From Rubrivivax sp. (GTDB taxonomy: Bacteria; Pseudomonadota; Gammaproteobacteria; Burkholderiales; Burkholderiaceae_C), in contig JADCGP010000009.1 of NCBI GenBank assembly GCA_020248915.1, positions 124,001 to 188,000 of the forward strand: a DNA stretch of 64,000 nt, in the 5' to 3' direction. The notes below the pieces were generated by a model. That model worked only from the letters and a program-made list of their open reading frames with translations, did not search any database and had not been told where the DNA came from. Positions within the stretch are counted from its first letter, which is position 1; each line of letters opens with the position of its first letter. This document shows, one piece after another, positions 41,502 to 50,864 of the stretch. Both the position numbers and the translations under genes were made by a program.

Positions 41502-44500
41502 TCACATTGCGGACGGCGATGGCGGATTCGCAGCCCCTGACCTCGCCCGCAGCGCTTCATACAACTGCGCCGGCCCCAACAGAATGTCCTTCAAGCCCGC
41601 CTGCACCTTCGCCGACCCCAGCGCCTGCGAACTCATCGCCTGATGCGCCTCGAACGCATCGATGATCGCGTCCACCAGTGCCTTGTTCAGGTCGGGTGAG
41701 TTGGCGAACTGTTCCTTGCTGTTGCTGGCCGCCTGCTTCATCAGCGTCTCGTTCTCCAGCAGCTTGCCCTTGAGCACGCCGTTCACGTAGACCAGCTGGT
41801 CGTCGTCGGTCAGCTCGCCTTCGAACAGGCCGTTCACCTTCTCGATGATCTCCTTCAGGTAGGCCTGCTGCTTCTCTTGCACCGTGCCGCTGCCCACAGC
41901 GTCGATGGGCGGGAGTTTGTAGGTGCCATCGGCGTTCAGCGTCATGGGCTGCTCGCCGCGGCTCTTCAGCGTGTGGTGGGTCAGCACCACCTTGGAAAGA
42001 TCCACCTGGTCTCGTTCGCGCCCGAACTCCAACAGCGGCAGAAGGCGCTTGAAGAACACGAACCGTTTCTCGATGGCCGCGTTGCCGTAGTCGAAGATCT
42101 GGCTGAGAAAGGCGTACAGCCGCACATAGGCCGCCATGTCGCCCTTGAAGAGCACCAGCGCATCCAGCGTGTCCTTGGCTGCCTTCGCTGCCTTGTCGTC
42201 GCCCAGCGCCTCGGCAGTGGCCTTCTCGGTCTGCGCAGCCTTGTAGCGCTTGAGCAGCCGGTCGGCCACGGGGGCGATGGCGGCGTCCAGTTCCTTCTGC
42301 GTGCCCTTGGGGTCCAGTTCCACCTGAACCACTCGGTCCACTTCAAAGTCGTCGTAGTGCCCGGCCGCATCCAGCTTGGCGCGCAGGTCGTAGACCAGGT
42401 GCGGGTCGGTCGCGCTCTCCAGCTCAGCCGTCTCGTAGTAGGTCTTGAACGCCTTCAGCACATCGACCGGGTCGTTGACGAAGTCGAGGATGTAGGTCGT
42501 GTCCTTCCCCGGGTGCGCCCGGTTCAAGCGTGACAGCGTCTGCACGGCCTGGATGCCTCCAAGCATCTTGTCCACGTACATGCCGCACAGCAGTGGCTGG
42601 TCGAATCCGGTCTGGAACTTGTTGGCCACCAGCAGCAGGTGGTAGTCGGGGCCTGCAAAGGTCTCGCGAATGTCGCGGCCCTTCAGGCCCGGGTTCAGGT
42701 GCTGGCTGGTCTCGGTCACCGCCTCTGGGAAACTCTCGGCGTCGTTCACCTCGCCCGAGAAGGCCACCAGCACACCCAACGGGTAGTTGCGGCCCTGGAT
42801 GTAGGCGCGCATCGCCTTCTGCCAGCGCACGGCCTCCTTGCGGCTGGCCACCACCACCATGGCCTTGGCGTTGCCGTTCAGCAGCGGCTGCACGTTCTCG
42901 CGGTAATGCTCCACCACCACCTGCACCTTCTGCGCGATGTTGTAGGGGTGCAGCCGAACCCACTGCATGATCCCCTTCATCGCGGCGCTGCGCTCCACCT
43001 GCGCCTCGTCGTACTCCTTGCCGTCGTGCGCCAGCTTGAAGGCCAACTTGTAGCTGGTGTAGTTCTGCAGCACGTCGAGGATGAAGCCCTCTTCGATGGC
43101 CTGGCGCATGGAGTAGACGTGGAAGGGCTGCGGCAGCCCATCCGGCCCAGGTCGTCCGAACAGCTCCAGCGTCTTGGCTTTGGGCGTGGCAGTGAAGGCC
43201 ACGTAAGTCAGGCCCTTGGTAGCGCCGCCCGCGGCCTTGGCCTCCATCTGTGCGGCCAGCAGCGCTTCGGTGTCCACCTCGCCGCCGTCCTGCAGATCGG
43301 CCCACTCCTCGGCCGACAGCAACTGCTTCAGCTTGGCCGCAGCCTCGCCCGTCTGCGAGCTGTGCGCTTCATCCGCGATGACGGCGAAGCGCTTGCCCTC
43401 GGTGGCGGCCAGCTCCTGTACGGCCTGCAGCGCGAACGGAAAGGTCTGGATCGTGCAGACGATGATCTTCTTGCCGTCCTTCAGCGCCTGGCCCAGCTGG
43501 GCGCTCTTGCTGCCCGACTCGTTGGTGATCGTGGCCACGACACCCGTGATGCGCTCGAAGTCGAAGATCGCTTCCTGCAACTGCGCGTCCAGCACGTTGC
43601 GGTCGCTCACCACCAGCACGCTGTCGAAGAGCTTCTTGTGCTGCGCGTCGTGCAGGTCGGCCAAGAAGTGCGCCGTCCAGGCGATGGAATTGGTCTTGCC
43701 CGAGCCGGCCGAGTGCTGGATCAGGTAGCGCTGGCCGGGGCCCTGGGCGAGTACGTCGGCCACCAGCTTCCGGGTGGCATCCAGCTGGTGGTAGCGCGGG
43801 AAGATCACCGCCTGCAGCTGCTTCTTCTCGTCGCGCTTGCCCACGAGGTAGCGGTGCAGGATGTCCAGCCAGCTCTCGCGCGCCCACACCTCTTCCCACA
43901 AGTACGCCGTCGCAAAGCCTCCCGGGTTGGGCGCGTTGCCAGCGCCGCCCTGGTTGCCGCGGTTGAAGGGCAGGAAGCGCGTGGCCGGGCCCGCCAGGCG
44001 GGTGGTCATCATCACCTCGCTCTGGCTCACCGCGAAGTGCACCAAGGCCCCACCCGGGAAGCAGAGCACTGGTTCCGCCAGGCCGCCCTTCGGCGCGGGG
44101 TGGCGGTCGAAGCGGTACTGGTCCACCGCGTCGTGCACGCTCTGCGTGAAGTTGGACTTCAACTCCACCGTGGCCACCGGCACGCCGTTCAGGCACAACA
44201 CCAGGTCCACTGCCTCCTTGGGGTGGTTGGGCGAGTGGTGCACCTGCCGCAGCACGCGCAGGTGGTTGGCCCTGTAGCGCGCTTGGATAGCCGGGTTGAG
44301 TCCCAGCGCCGGCTTGAACTGCGCCAGCTGCAGCGGCTCCTTCAGGCCCAGCATCTCCACGCCACGGCGCAGCACCTCCAGCGTGCCGCGCTCGTTCAGG
44401 CTCTTGCGTATGCGGTCGGCCAGCACCTGCGGCAGCTGGGCGCCGTGCGTCTTCTCCAGGCGCTGCAGGCTGTCGGGCTGCGATGCCTTCAGCCAGGCCA

Positions 44501-44630
44501 GCAGGTCGGGCAGGAACAGGCCGGTGGAAGTTTGGAACTGCTGGGCCGCATCCGCCTCGTACAGCCAGCCGTGCTGTACCAGGTGCTCGCAGATCTCCGC
44601 TTCGAAGTGAACTTCCTTGTGCAAGGTCAA
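41502..44630 (-). CDS. hsdR: Type I restriction endonuclease subunit R
   Basis: 1042 residues, the usual size. The start is taken at a TTG at 44630 with AAGGGG six bases upstream. It contains the N-terminal nuclease region (VDLVLCLNGVPVATVELKSNF, with the PD-(D/E)xK Glu-Leu-Lys), the Walker A motif IQHSAGSGKTNSIAW, the DEAH box VIADEAHSSQTGEA, the FTATPKAKTLELFG helicase motif and QTLSRLNRAHPGK. With HsdM and HsdS it cuts DNA that lacks the protective methylation, after ATP-driven translocation. It is the last gene of the operon, downstream of the PIN/DUF4411 gene. Confidence 0.95.
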   Translation of the reverse strand: MTLHKEVHFEAEICEHLVQHGWLYEADAAQQFQTSTGLFLPDLLAWLKASQPDSLQRLEKTHGAQLPQVLADRIRKSLNERGTLEVLRRGVEMLGLKEPLQLAQFKPALGLNPAIQARYRANHLRVLRQVHHSPNHPKEAVDLVLCLNGVPVATVELKSNFTQSVHDAVDQYRFDRHPAPKGGLAEPVLCFPGGALVHFAVSQSEVMMTTRLAGPATRFLPFNRGNQGGAGNAPNPGGFATAYLWEEVWARESWLDILHRYLVGKRDEKKQLQAVIFPRYHQLDATRKLVADVLAQGPGQRYLIQHSAGSGKTNSIAWTAHFLADLHDAQHKKLFDSVLVVSDRNVLDAQLQEAIFDFERITGVVATITNESGSKSAQLGQALKDGKKIIVCTIQTFPFALQAVQELAATEGKRFAVIADEAHSSQTGEAAAKLKQLLSAEEWADLQDGGEVDTEALLAAQMEAKAAGGATKGLTYVAFTATPKAKTLELFGRPGPDGLPQPFHVYSMRQAIEEGFILDVLQNYTSYKLAFKLAHDGKEYDEAQVERSAAMKGIMQWVRLHPYNIAQKVQVVVEHYRENVQPLLNGNAKAMVVVASRKEAVRWQKAMRAYIQGRNYPLGVLVAFSGEVNDAESFPEAVTETSQHLNPGLKGRDIRETFAGPDYHLLLVANKFQTGFDQPLLCGMYVDKMLGGIQAVQTLSRLNRAHPGKDTTYILDFVNDPVDVLKAFKTYYETAELESATDPHLVYDLRAKLDAAGHYDDFEVDRVVQVELDPKGTQKELDAAIAPVADRLLKRYKAAQTEKATAEALGDDKAAKAAKDTLDALVLFKGDMAAYVRLYAFLSQIFDYGNAAIEKRFVFFKRLLPLLEFGRERDQVDLSKVVLTHHTLKSRGEQPMTLNADGTYKLPPIDAVGSGTVQEKQQAYLKEIIEKVNGLFEGELTDDDQLVYVNGVLKGKLLENETLMKQAASNSKEQFANSPDLNKALVDAIIDAFEAHQAMSSQALGSAKVQAGLKDILLGPAQLYEALRARSGAANPPSPSAM

Positions 44631-44644
44631 GCCGCACCCCTTGA

Positions 44645-45148
44645 TCAGGCCATGCCCGGCGCAGGGCCGAGGATGAAGCGCGCCTGCTCCCGGCGCAGCA
44701 TCTGGTGGGGCGAGGTGAACCCCACACCCAGGCCCACGCAGACATTGGGAATTTTGATGCGCCGCATCGTGGGTGACGCCACTTCGTGCGTCACCACCGT
44801 GTGGTGGCCCGCCAGCGCCGCCGCCACGATCCAGTAGTCGGCCACCTGGAAAAAGGTGTTCACCGCAGCAGGCTCGAAGCCTTGCTGCAGCACCCAGGCA
44901 CTCACCCGGGCGGATGCCTGCAACACCGCCGCGTCGGGCGCCGGGAAGAAGGTCTCGTTACGCTGCTCGGCCCACAGCGCCAGCTCGTCTGCACCGGCGC
45001 CCAACTCGTCGGCCACATGCCGCACGCTGCGCACGCGCCCGGCGGCGTGGGCCTGCACCAGCCAGTCCCAGAAGGCGGGGCAGAAGTCGAAGCCGTATTG
45101 CAGGTTCTTGGCCTGGATGAAGACGTTGGCGTCCAGCAGGTAGGCCAT
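44645..45148 (-). CDS. DUF4411 PIN-like domain protein
   Basis: 167 residues. The first residues MAYLLDANVFIQAKNLQYGFDFCPAFWDWL are characteristic of DUF4411, a PIN-like nuclease family: an acidic residue (Asp6) and Asn near the N-terminus, Glu/Asp in RHVADELGAGADELALW, and VADYWIVAAALAGHHTVVTHEV with Asp/His later. PIN-like proteins are Mg2+-dependent ribonucleases and often act as toxins. It lies 14 bases upstream of hsdR and 12 after the ImmA/IrrE gene, so it forms with that gene a two-gene insert inside a type I restriction operon. Confidence 0.88.
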   Translation of the reverse strand: MAYLLDANVFIQAKNLQYGFDFCPAFWDWLVQAHAAGRVRSVRHVADELGAGADELALWAEQRNETFFPAPDAAVLQASARVSAWVLQQGFEPAAVNTFFQVADYWIVAAALAGHHTVVTHEVASPTMRRIKIPNVCVGLGVGFTSPHQMLRREQARFILGPAPGMA

Positions 45149-45160
45149 GCGCGGTGCCGT

Positions 45161-46309
45161 TCAGGTGGGGAATCCGAGGCTGCGCCCCAGTTCATTGAAC
45201 GTGCCCGGCTTGGCGATGCCGAGCATGCGGAAGGCGTCGCGGTAGAGCGTGCGGCCTTCCAGCGTGCTGGCCACCAGCGCACTGGCAAAGCGGCGGCTCA
45301 CGCGGGCCACGGTAGTGCGGTAGAAGTCGCCGCCCCCGGTGTTGCGCGCAGCCAGCTGGCCCAGGCGCTGCTCTTCGTCTCGGTAGGCCTGCCAGAACAC
45401 CTCACGGTCCAGCAGGCCCACGTCAAACAGCCGGCGCAGCACCACCAGTGAACTCACCTTGAAGTGGCGCGCCAGGCGCTGCAAGGCCGCGGGCAGCGGC
45501 TCGCCGGGCTGCACGGCGGCCTGGAACTCGGCCTGCGGCACCAGCAGTTCGGCCGCCACGCGGTTGCACCAGGCTTCGGTGGCATGGTCCTGCGTGTCGG
45601 ACGGCGGGGCGTTCGACACCGCGCTCTGCCCCAGCCACAGGTGCGCCAGTTCATGCGCCAGCGTGAACATCTGCGCGGCCTTGCTGTCGGCACCGTTGAT
45701 AAACACCAGCGGCGCCAGCGGGTCGGCCAAGGCAAAGCCCCGGAACTCGCGCACGTCCAGGTGGCGCGCGTTGTTGTTCATCACCACGCCGCTCACCATC
45801 ACCATCACGCCGGCCGCTTCGGCCTGGGCGATGAAGAGGCGCAGTGCTTCGGCCCAAGTGGGGCAGGCGGCGCGCTCGATCACGCTGAAGCCCAGCGCCC
45901 GGCGGATGCGCTCGGCCACGGCCGGGGGCTCGCTTTGCAGGCGAACGCTGCCGATGAAGGGCAGCGGCGTCTCGCCGTTCACCAGCGCTTCGTCGCGGTA
46001 CCAAGCTTGGCGGCTTTGGCAGGCGTACACCACGTCCAGCAAATTGGCGCTGACGCGCGGCACGCCCAGCCCCAGGGTGCGGAAGTCGGGGATGGGCAAG
46101 CTCTCTTGTGGCGGGGCCGGCAGAAAGAAGTAGCCCACGGGCGCGTGCGTGGCCTGTGCGTACTGCTCCAGTTGGCGCAGCGTGGGCTGGCGGGCGCCGG
46201 TTTCCCAATCGTCCAGGTGCGGGAAGCGTGCGGCCAAGGCAGTGCCGTCTAGGCCGGCCCGTTCACGGGCCCAGGCGAACAGCGCGGGGGGCACGGCGAC
46301 GCGGGGCAT
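45161..46309 (-). CDS. XRE-ImmA/IrrE family metallo-endopeptidase
   Basis: 382 residues. An N-terminal helix-turn-helix-like region (ALAARFPHLDDWETGARQPTLRQLEQYAQATHAPVGYFFLP) is typical of XRE-ImmA fusions; the peptidase part has the zinc motif HELAH at residues 219-223 (LAHELAHLWLG), a downstream ATEAWCNRVAAELLVP. Such proteins cleave repressor or antitoxin proteins and appear as partners of PIN-like toxins. It is 12 bases upstream of the DUF4411 gene, so it may be the antitoxin or regulator. The pair is inserted in the restriction operon. Confidence 0.9.
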   Translation of the reverse strand: MPRVAVPPALFAWARERAGLDGTALAARFPHLDDWETGARQPTLRQLEQYAQATHAPVGYFFLPAPPQESLPIPDFRTLGLGVPRVSANLLDVVYACQSRQAWYRDEALVNGETPLPFIGSVRLQSEPPAVAERIRRALGFSVIERAACPTWAEALRLFIAQAEAAGVMVMVSGVVMNNNARHLDVREFRGFALADPLAPLVFINGADSKAAQMFTLAHELAHLWLGQSAVSNAPPSDTQDHATEAWCNRVAAELLVPQAEFQAAVQPGEPLPAALQRLARHFKVSSLVVLRRLFDVGLLDREVFWQAYRDEEQRLGQLAARNTGGGDFYRTTVARVSRRFASALVASTLEGRTLYRDAFRMLGIAKPGTFNELGRSLGFPT

Positions 46310-46326
46310 GGTGCGGGGAGCTTAGC

Positions 46327-47619
46327 TCAGGCGGTTACGGCGTTGCGCACGTCGATCTGGCCGGTGACGGCGGCGGTGATGAGGGCGGAGCGGCGTTCGT
46401 GCAAGAGGGCAACGTAAGTCTGAGCGTCCAGCACAAGTTGATCAAACACTCTGGCGCGTTCTCGGACCTCGGTCGCTATCAGGCGCTGCTCGTCCAGCGG
46501 TGGGACCGCGATTGGCATGCGTCGTAGCGCGTCAAGAGTGATCTCCTTGAAGGTCGCTCCCTTCGCCATGCCATCGAAGTACATCTGAGCCGGCGTGCCC
46601 CTCAAGAAGTGCAGCAAGAACTCTGGCAAGACGTCAGGACCTGGGCTGACCTTAGCTGTGCCCTGCGTGAGATTGGCGCCTTCAAGTTCGGAAGGCACAG
46701 GTAGGCACTTGCCAACCGTCGCCCGAATCGCAATCACGATGTCACCAGCCATGACCTTGGATCGCGCGTAGGACGCGTCAATCTCCGGCGTGGTTCGGCT
46801 CATGCCTTCAAGTGTCAAACCGTCGCCTGCCATGTCACTGGTCTTGATGTACGGAATGCCGCCCTCGACATGTGGACCAGCCTGAACGATGCCGTAGGTG
46901 ATGCTGGTGCCTCGCTTGGCCACATACTTCAATTGCGTTGTTCGCCAGTTGTCCGGCACTTGTCCTAACCAAGACACGCCGGAGTCCTTCATCGGCGCAG
47001 CAGAGTTGAGTCCACGAGTGACGGCGTGGGAGATGGTGGCCTGGCGCTTCTCGGCCAGCAGGGCGATGAGCTTCTCCTGCTCCGCGATTAGCGCATCGAT
47101 CTTGGCGGTTTCGCGGTCGAGGAATGCGACGATGGTCTCCTGTTCGTCCGCAGGAGGAAGCGCAAACGGCAATGCGCCAACGAAGTCCCAGCTTGCGCGG
47201 GGCATCTTCGAGCCAAAGGTTGATCCGTCAATGATCGAGACAACTTCGCGGCTTCGCAGTTGATAGCCAAGAAACTCAGGGACGAGGCTTTCTGCGCATC
47301 GGATGACCAGGAAGTCCCCGACAGCCTCACCCTGCGATTCCGCAACGAGCGTCTTCGCCAAGTAAGGGCGCAGCTTTCCGAACAGGATATCTCCCGGCGT
47401 GAACTCGACTCCTTCGCCCTCGAACTCTGTTTGGGTAGGCAGGAATCGCCCGGTCCAGCTCTCGATGTTCTCCAGTGCCACGGGGCGTTCGCGGCGGTCA
47501 GTTTTCTCGGTAAGCAATCGCGTGTGTCGCTTCAAGGGTTGAAGTGCCCAATGCACGGGCACGTGGCGGAGCCAGTCCACCTCACTGGGCTTGTAGTCCG
47601 GATACGCCGGGAGCCTCAT
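46327..47619 (-). CDS. hsdS: Type I restriction-modification specificity subunit S
   Basis: 430 residues from the ATG at 47619, which overlaps the hsdM stop (ATGA). Two target recognition domains are visible, each followed by a conserved helix: [58 protein letters not shown] between the halves, and [41 protein letters not shown] at the end. It determines the bipartite target sequence for methylation and cutting. The recognised DNA sequence is not predictable. The repeat of PLDEQ/PADEQ marks the two central conserved regions. Confidence 0.93.
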   Translation of the reverse strand: MRLPAYPDYKPSEVDWLRHVPVHWALQPLKRHTRLLTEKTDRRERPVALENIESWTGRFLPTQTEFEGEGVEFTPGDILFGKLRPYLAKTLVAESQGEAVGDFLVIRCAESLVPEFLGYQLRSREVVSIIDGSTFGSKMPRASWDFVGALPFALPPADEQETIVAFLDRETAKIDALIAEQEKLIALLAEKRQATISHAVTRGLNSAAPMKDSGVSWLGQVPDNWRTTQLKYVAKRGTSITYGIVQAGPHVEGGIPYIKTSDMAGDGLTLEGMSRTTPEIDASYARSKVMAGDIVIAIRATVGKCLPVPSELEGANLTQGTAKVSPGPDVLPEFLLHFLRGTPAQMYFDGMAKGATFKEITLDALRRMPIAVPPLDEQRLIATEVRERARVFDQLVLDAQTYVALLHERRSALITAAVTGQIDVRNAVTA

Positions 47620-49457
47620 TCCGCCAACTCCCCAAGCATTGCCACGATTCGCGCCGACACCGCCTTCAACTCCTCGTCGATGGCGTGCAAGCTTCGGGGC
47701 GGCTCGAACACGTAGAAGTGCCGGTTGAACGGAACCTCGTAGCCCACTTTCCTTTTCTCGTCGTCGATCCACGCATCGGGCGCGTGCGGCAGCACCTCGC
47801 GCTGGAAGTAAGCGCCGATGTCCTCGGTCAGCGGTACGTTCTCGGTGTCGCGCAGCGCGCTGTCGGGCTGCGGCTTGCCCTTCTGCTTGCCCTTGGTGCC
47901 CAGCACCGGCTGGCCCTGCTCGTCGCGCAGCGGACGTTCCACCGTGATGGTGGTGTAGCCGAAGTCGCGGTTGTTGAAGATGCGCGAGATCGGCACACGC
48001 TTCAGCCGTCCGCCCTCAGGCGGGAGCGGGTCGTCGTCGGTGCCGGTCACCAGCTGTGGCTCGCCCAGCGCCTTGCCATCGGCGTCAAGCGCGGTGACGA
48101 GTTCCGCCTCGGTGAAGTCGCCGAACAGGCGCGTCACGGTGGCGATGTGCTCGTCGCTCATCTCCTTGCGCTTGCTGCCGAGGCTCTTGCGTATCTTCTG
48201 CCAGAAGCCGCTGGCGTCGATGAGCTGCACCTGCCCCTTGCGGTCGGCCGGCTTGCGGTTGGACAGGATCCACACGTAGGTGGCTATGCCCGTGTTGTAG
48301 AACATGTCGGTGGGCAGCCCGACGATGGCCTCCACCAGGTCGTTCTCCAGCACATAGCGGCGGATCTCGCTTTCGCCGCTGCCGGCGCCGCCGGTGAACA
48401 GCGGCGAGCCGTTGAGCACGATGCCGAAGCGGCTGCCGCCTTCTGATGCCGGGCGCATCTTGCTCACCAGGTGCAGCAGGAAGAGCATGCTGCCGTCGCT
48501 CACCCGTGGCAGGCCGGGGCCGAAGCGGCCGTCGAAGCCCTTCTTCTCGTGCTCGTCGCGCACGGCCTTCTCGACCTTCTTCCACTCCACACCGAAGGGC
48601 GGGTTGGAGAGCATGTAGTCGAAGCGCCGCTGCGCGTGGCCGTCGTCGCTGAGCGTGTTGCCGGCCACGATGTTGGCCACGTCCTGGCCCTTGATCAGCA
48701 TGTCGGCCTTGCAGATGGCGTAGCTCTCGTCGTTGAGCTCCTGGCCAAACATCGTCAGGCGCGCCTGCGGGTTGTGCTCCAGCAGGTACTCGCCCGCCAC
48801 GCTGAGCATGCCGCCAGTGCCGGCCGTGGGGTCGTAGATGGTGCGCACCACGGCGTTGCCGGGGGTGAGCACGTCGTCGTCCTCGATGAACAGCAGGTTC
48901 ACCATCAGGCGGATCACCTCGCGCGGGGTGAAGTGCTCACCGGCCGTTTCGTTGCTGATCTCGGCGAACTTGCGGATCAGTTCCTCGAACACCGCGCCCA
49001 TGGCGGCGTTGTCCACCCGGCTTGGGTGCAGATCGACTTTGGCGAACTTCTCGGTCACGCGGTACAGCAGGTCGGCCTTGGCCAGTCGCTCGATTTGCGT
49101 GTGGAAATCGAAGCGCTCGAAGATGTCGCGGGCCGCAGGCGAGAAGCCTTGGATGTAGGCGTAGAGGTTCTGACGGATGTGGTCCTGGTCGCCCAGCAGC
49201 TTGCCCAGGTCCAGCGGGCTGGTGTTGAAGAAGCTCTGGCCGGCCTTGCGGAGGAGGAAAGGCTCGGGGTTCAGGCCGGCCTTGGTCTTCGCCTCGAACT
49301 CGGCCAGCACGGCGGACTTGGTGGCTTCCAGCACGCAGTCCAGCCGGCGCAGCACCGTGAAGGGCAGGATGACGCGGCCGTACTCGCTTTGCTTGTAGTC
49401 GCCACGCAGCAGGTCGGCGACGGACCAGATGAAGGACGAGAGGGCTTGGTGGTTCAT
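47616..49457 (-). CDS. hsdM: Type I DNA N6-adenine methyltransferase subunit M
   Basis: 613 residues. N-terminal HsdM_N domain ([39 protein letters not shown]), motif [14 protein letters not shown], and motif [13 protein letters not shown], the N6-adenine methyltransferase signature, are all present. It uses S-adenosylmethionine to methylate adenines in the target of HsdS. It is the first gene of the operon hsdM-hsdS-immA/irrE-DUF4411-hsdR. Moderately lower GC than the host chromosome. Confidence 0.95.
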   Translation of the reverse strand: MNHQALSSFIWSVADLLRGDYKQSEYGRVILPFTVLRRLDCVLEATKSAVLAEFEAKTKAGLNPEPFLLRKAGQSFFNTSPLDLGKLLGDQDHIRQNLYAYIQGFSPAARDIFERFDFHTQIERLAKADLLYRVTEKFAKVDLHPSRVDNAAMGAVFEELIRKFAEISNETAGEHFTPREVIRLMVNLLFIEDDDVLTPGNAVVRTIYDPTAGTGGMLSVAGEYLLEHNPQARLTMFGQELNDESYAICKADMLIKGQDVANIVAGNTLSDDGHAQRRFDYMLSNPPFGVEWKKVEKAVRDEHEKKGFDGRFGPGLPRVSDGSMLFLLHLVSKMRPASEGGSRFGIVLNGSPLFTGGAGSGESEIRRYVLENDLVEAIVGLPTDMFYNTGIATYVWILSNRKPADRKGQVQLIDASGFWQKIRKSLGSKRKEMSDEHIATVTRLFGDFTEAELVTALDADGKALGEPQLVTGTDDDPLPPEGGRLKRVPISRIFNNRDFGYTTITVERPLRDEQGQPVLGTKGKQKGKPQPDSALRDTENVPLTEDIGAYFQREVLPHAPDAWIDDEKRKVGYEVPFNRHFYVFEPPRSLHAIDEELKAVSARIVAMLGELAE

Positions 49458-49890
49458 TCAGCGGCGGATGGGCTGGATGTGGAGGCGCGACTCCGGGATG
49501 CCCGGCGCCGGTGACGACCTGTCCCGGTGGCGCAGGGCGGACCGATGGCACATGCCGATCGAGCCGGCGCATCGGGTCCGGCCGTGGGCCTGAAGCGCCG
49601 GAGCAATGCCGACGTCTCGGGGCAGTCGGTTAACGCCGTGGGCGGCGAGCGGGGCGGACGGGCGCGGATGGGTGTGGCCGCGTCGGCGTGACCTGCAGAC
49701 ACCCGCTCTTCTGCGGCGAGGGGCTGCAAACCCGCAGCCGGGCCAGGTCGGGAGTCTTCGGCCGGAGCCCACGGGATGATCCGCTGTCTGCCAGAAGGAG
49801 CCCGAAGTCGAAAGAACCGCTCCATGCCGCCTGGAGCGCCGCTTCCCGGCGGAGGGGACAACGGGCAGCACGCCCATGTCAGCCCGGTGT
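49458..49890. other. Intergenic region upstream of the RM operon
   Basis: 433 bases between hsdM and the tRNA gene. Frames across it look like random GC-rich translations without a ribosome site. The promoter of the restriction operon should lie here; none is clear. No copy of the tRNA end was seen. Confidence 0.6.
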
Positions 49891-49965
49891 TGGCGCGACC
49901 GGCAAGAATCGAACTTGCGACGCGGCCTTCGGAGGGCCGCATGATATCCACTTCACCACGGTCGC
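49891..49965 (-). tRNA. tRNA-Arg (anticodon CCG)
   Basis: Read on the minus strand from 49965, a full cloverleaf can be drawn: acceptor stem GCGACCG/CGGTCGC, anticodon stem CGGCC/GGCCG with loop CTCCGAA giving anticodon CCG (Arg), and T stem GCAAG/CTTGC with loop TTCGATT. Discriminator base G and an encoded CCA end the gene. It reads CGG codons. It lies near the right edge of the lower-GC block, so its 3' end is a candidate integration site, but no duplicated 3' end was found in the window. Confidence 0.93.
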
Positions 49966-50151
49966 CGGGCAGCGCGCATTCTACGCCGCGGGTGGCCGTG
50001 GCCCCTGCGCCGGCCGTGGACGCACCGCGCGGCCGGCCGGCTCTGCGAGGCCCCCCTCGTATACTCGCCGCGGCCCCCGGTCGTGCACCGCGCGACCCGG
50101 CCGCATCCGCAGCACCACAGCAGCCGCCGCACCTGCGGCGCCGACCGACGA

Positions 50152-50706
50152 ATGAGCGCACCCCACGACGCCGACGCAGCCGAGTCCCACGAGGGGCCCA
50201 TCCGCACCCCCAAGCAGCTGATCTGGACCGTGGTCCTGTCGTTCGTGCTGCCGGTGGTGGTCATCATCCTGCTGGTCAACTACGTGGCCTTCGGCGACAA
50301 GCCGGCCGCGGGCAGCCGCGGGCTGGAGGCCGAGGCCGTGGCGCAGCGCATCCAGCGCGTGGGCACGGTCGAGATCCGCGATGCCTCGGCGCCGGCCGTG
50401 CTGCGCACCGGCGAGCAGGTCTACCAGGCCCAGTGCACCGCCTGCCACGCCGTCGGCGCGGCCGGCGCGCCCAAGTCGGGCGACGCGGCGGCCTGGGCGC
50501 CCCGCATCAAGACCGGCTACGAGGCGCTGCTGAACTCCGCCCTCAAGGGCAAGGGCGCGATGGGCGCGCAGGGCGGCGGCGAGTACTCCGACTTCGAGAT
50601 CGGCCTGGCCGTCGTCTACATGGTCAACCAGGCCGGCGGCAAGATGGCCGAGCCCAAGCCGCCCGCCGCTGCCGCCTCGGCGCCGCAGGCCGCGGCCAGC
50701 AAGTAG
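50152..50706 (+). CDS. Membrane-anchored c5-like cytochrome c
   Basis: 184 residues from the ATG at 50152. One transmembrane segment (LIWTVVLSFVLPVVVIILLVNYVAF) anchors the protein to the inner membrane; the C-terminal domain lies in the periplasm and contains the heme-binding motif C95-x-x-C98-H99 (CTACHAV) with a distal region GKGAMGAQGG and Met (MGAQ or VVYMVN) as probable sixth ligand, as in cytochrome c5. It transfers electrons in respiratory chains. The Ala/Pro/Lys C-terminus is low complexity. Confidence 0.9.
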   Translation: MSAPHDADAAESHEGPIRTPKQLIWTVVLSFVLPVVVIILLVNYVAFGDKPAAGSRGLEAEAVAQRIQRVGTVEIRDASAPAVLRTGEQVYQAQCTACHAVGAAGAPKSGDAAAWAPRIKTGYEALLNSALKGKGAMGAQGGGEYSDFEIGLAVVYMVNQAGGKMAEPKPPAAAASAPQAAASK

Positions 50707-50718
50707 CCGGCGGCACGG

Positions 50719-50793
50719 CCCGCACCGCGGGCCTCGGGTCAGGCCACCCGCACCGCGGGCCTCGGGTCAGGCCACCCGCACCGCGGGCCCCGG
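50719..50793 (+). repeat. 2.6 copies of a 28-bp repeat with hairpin, after the cytochrome gene
   Basis: The unit cccgcaccgcgggcctcggg-tcaggcca occurs at 50719-50746 and 50747-50774, identical in both, with a partial third copy from 50775 to 50793. Each unit contains the hairpin GCCCGC-acc-GCGGGC or its close variant. These tandem hairpins just after the cytochrome stop codon may work as a transcription terminator, and slippage explains the repetition. Confidence 0.88.
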
Positions 50794-50864
50794 CTCCGGC
50801 GACCGCGCAGCCCACCCGCCCTGCGGCATCCAGGCCGCCCCGCGGGCGACGTGTCGCCCGCTCC

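Noticed and set aside
49458..50161. Minus-strand frames overlapping the tRNA and the gap before hsdM
   Set aside because: They run through the tRNA gene and have no motifs or ribosome sites.
50719..50793. CRISPR-like array because of 28-base repeats
   Set aside because: The copies are directly adjacent without spacers and there are no cas genes; it is a simple tandem repeat.
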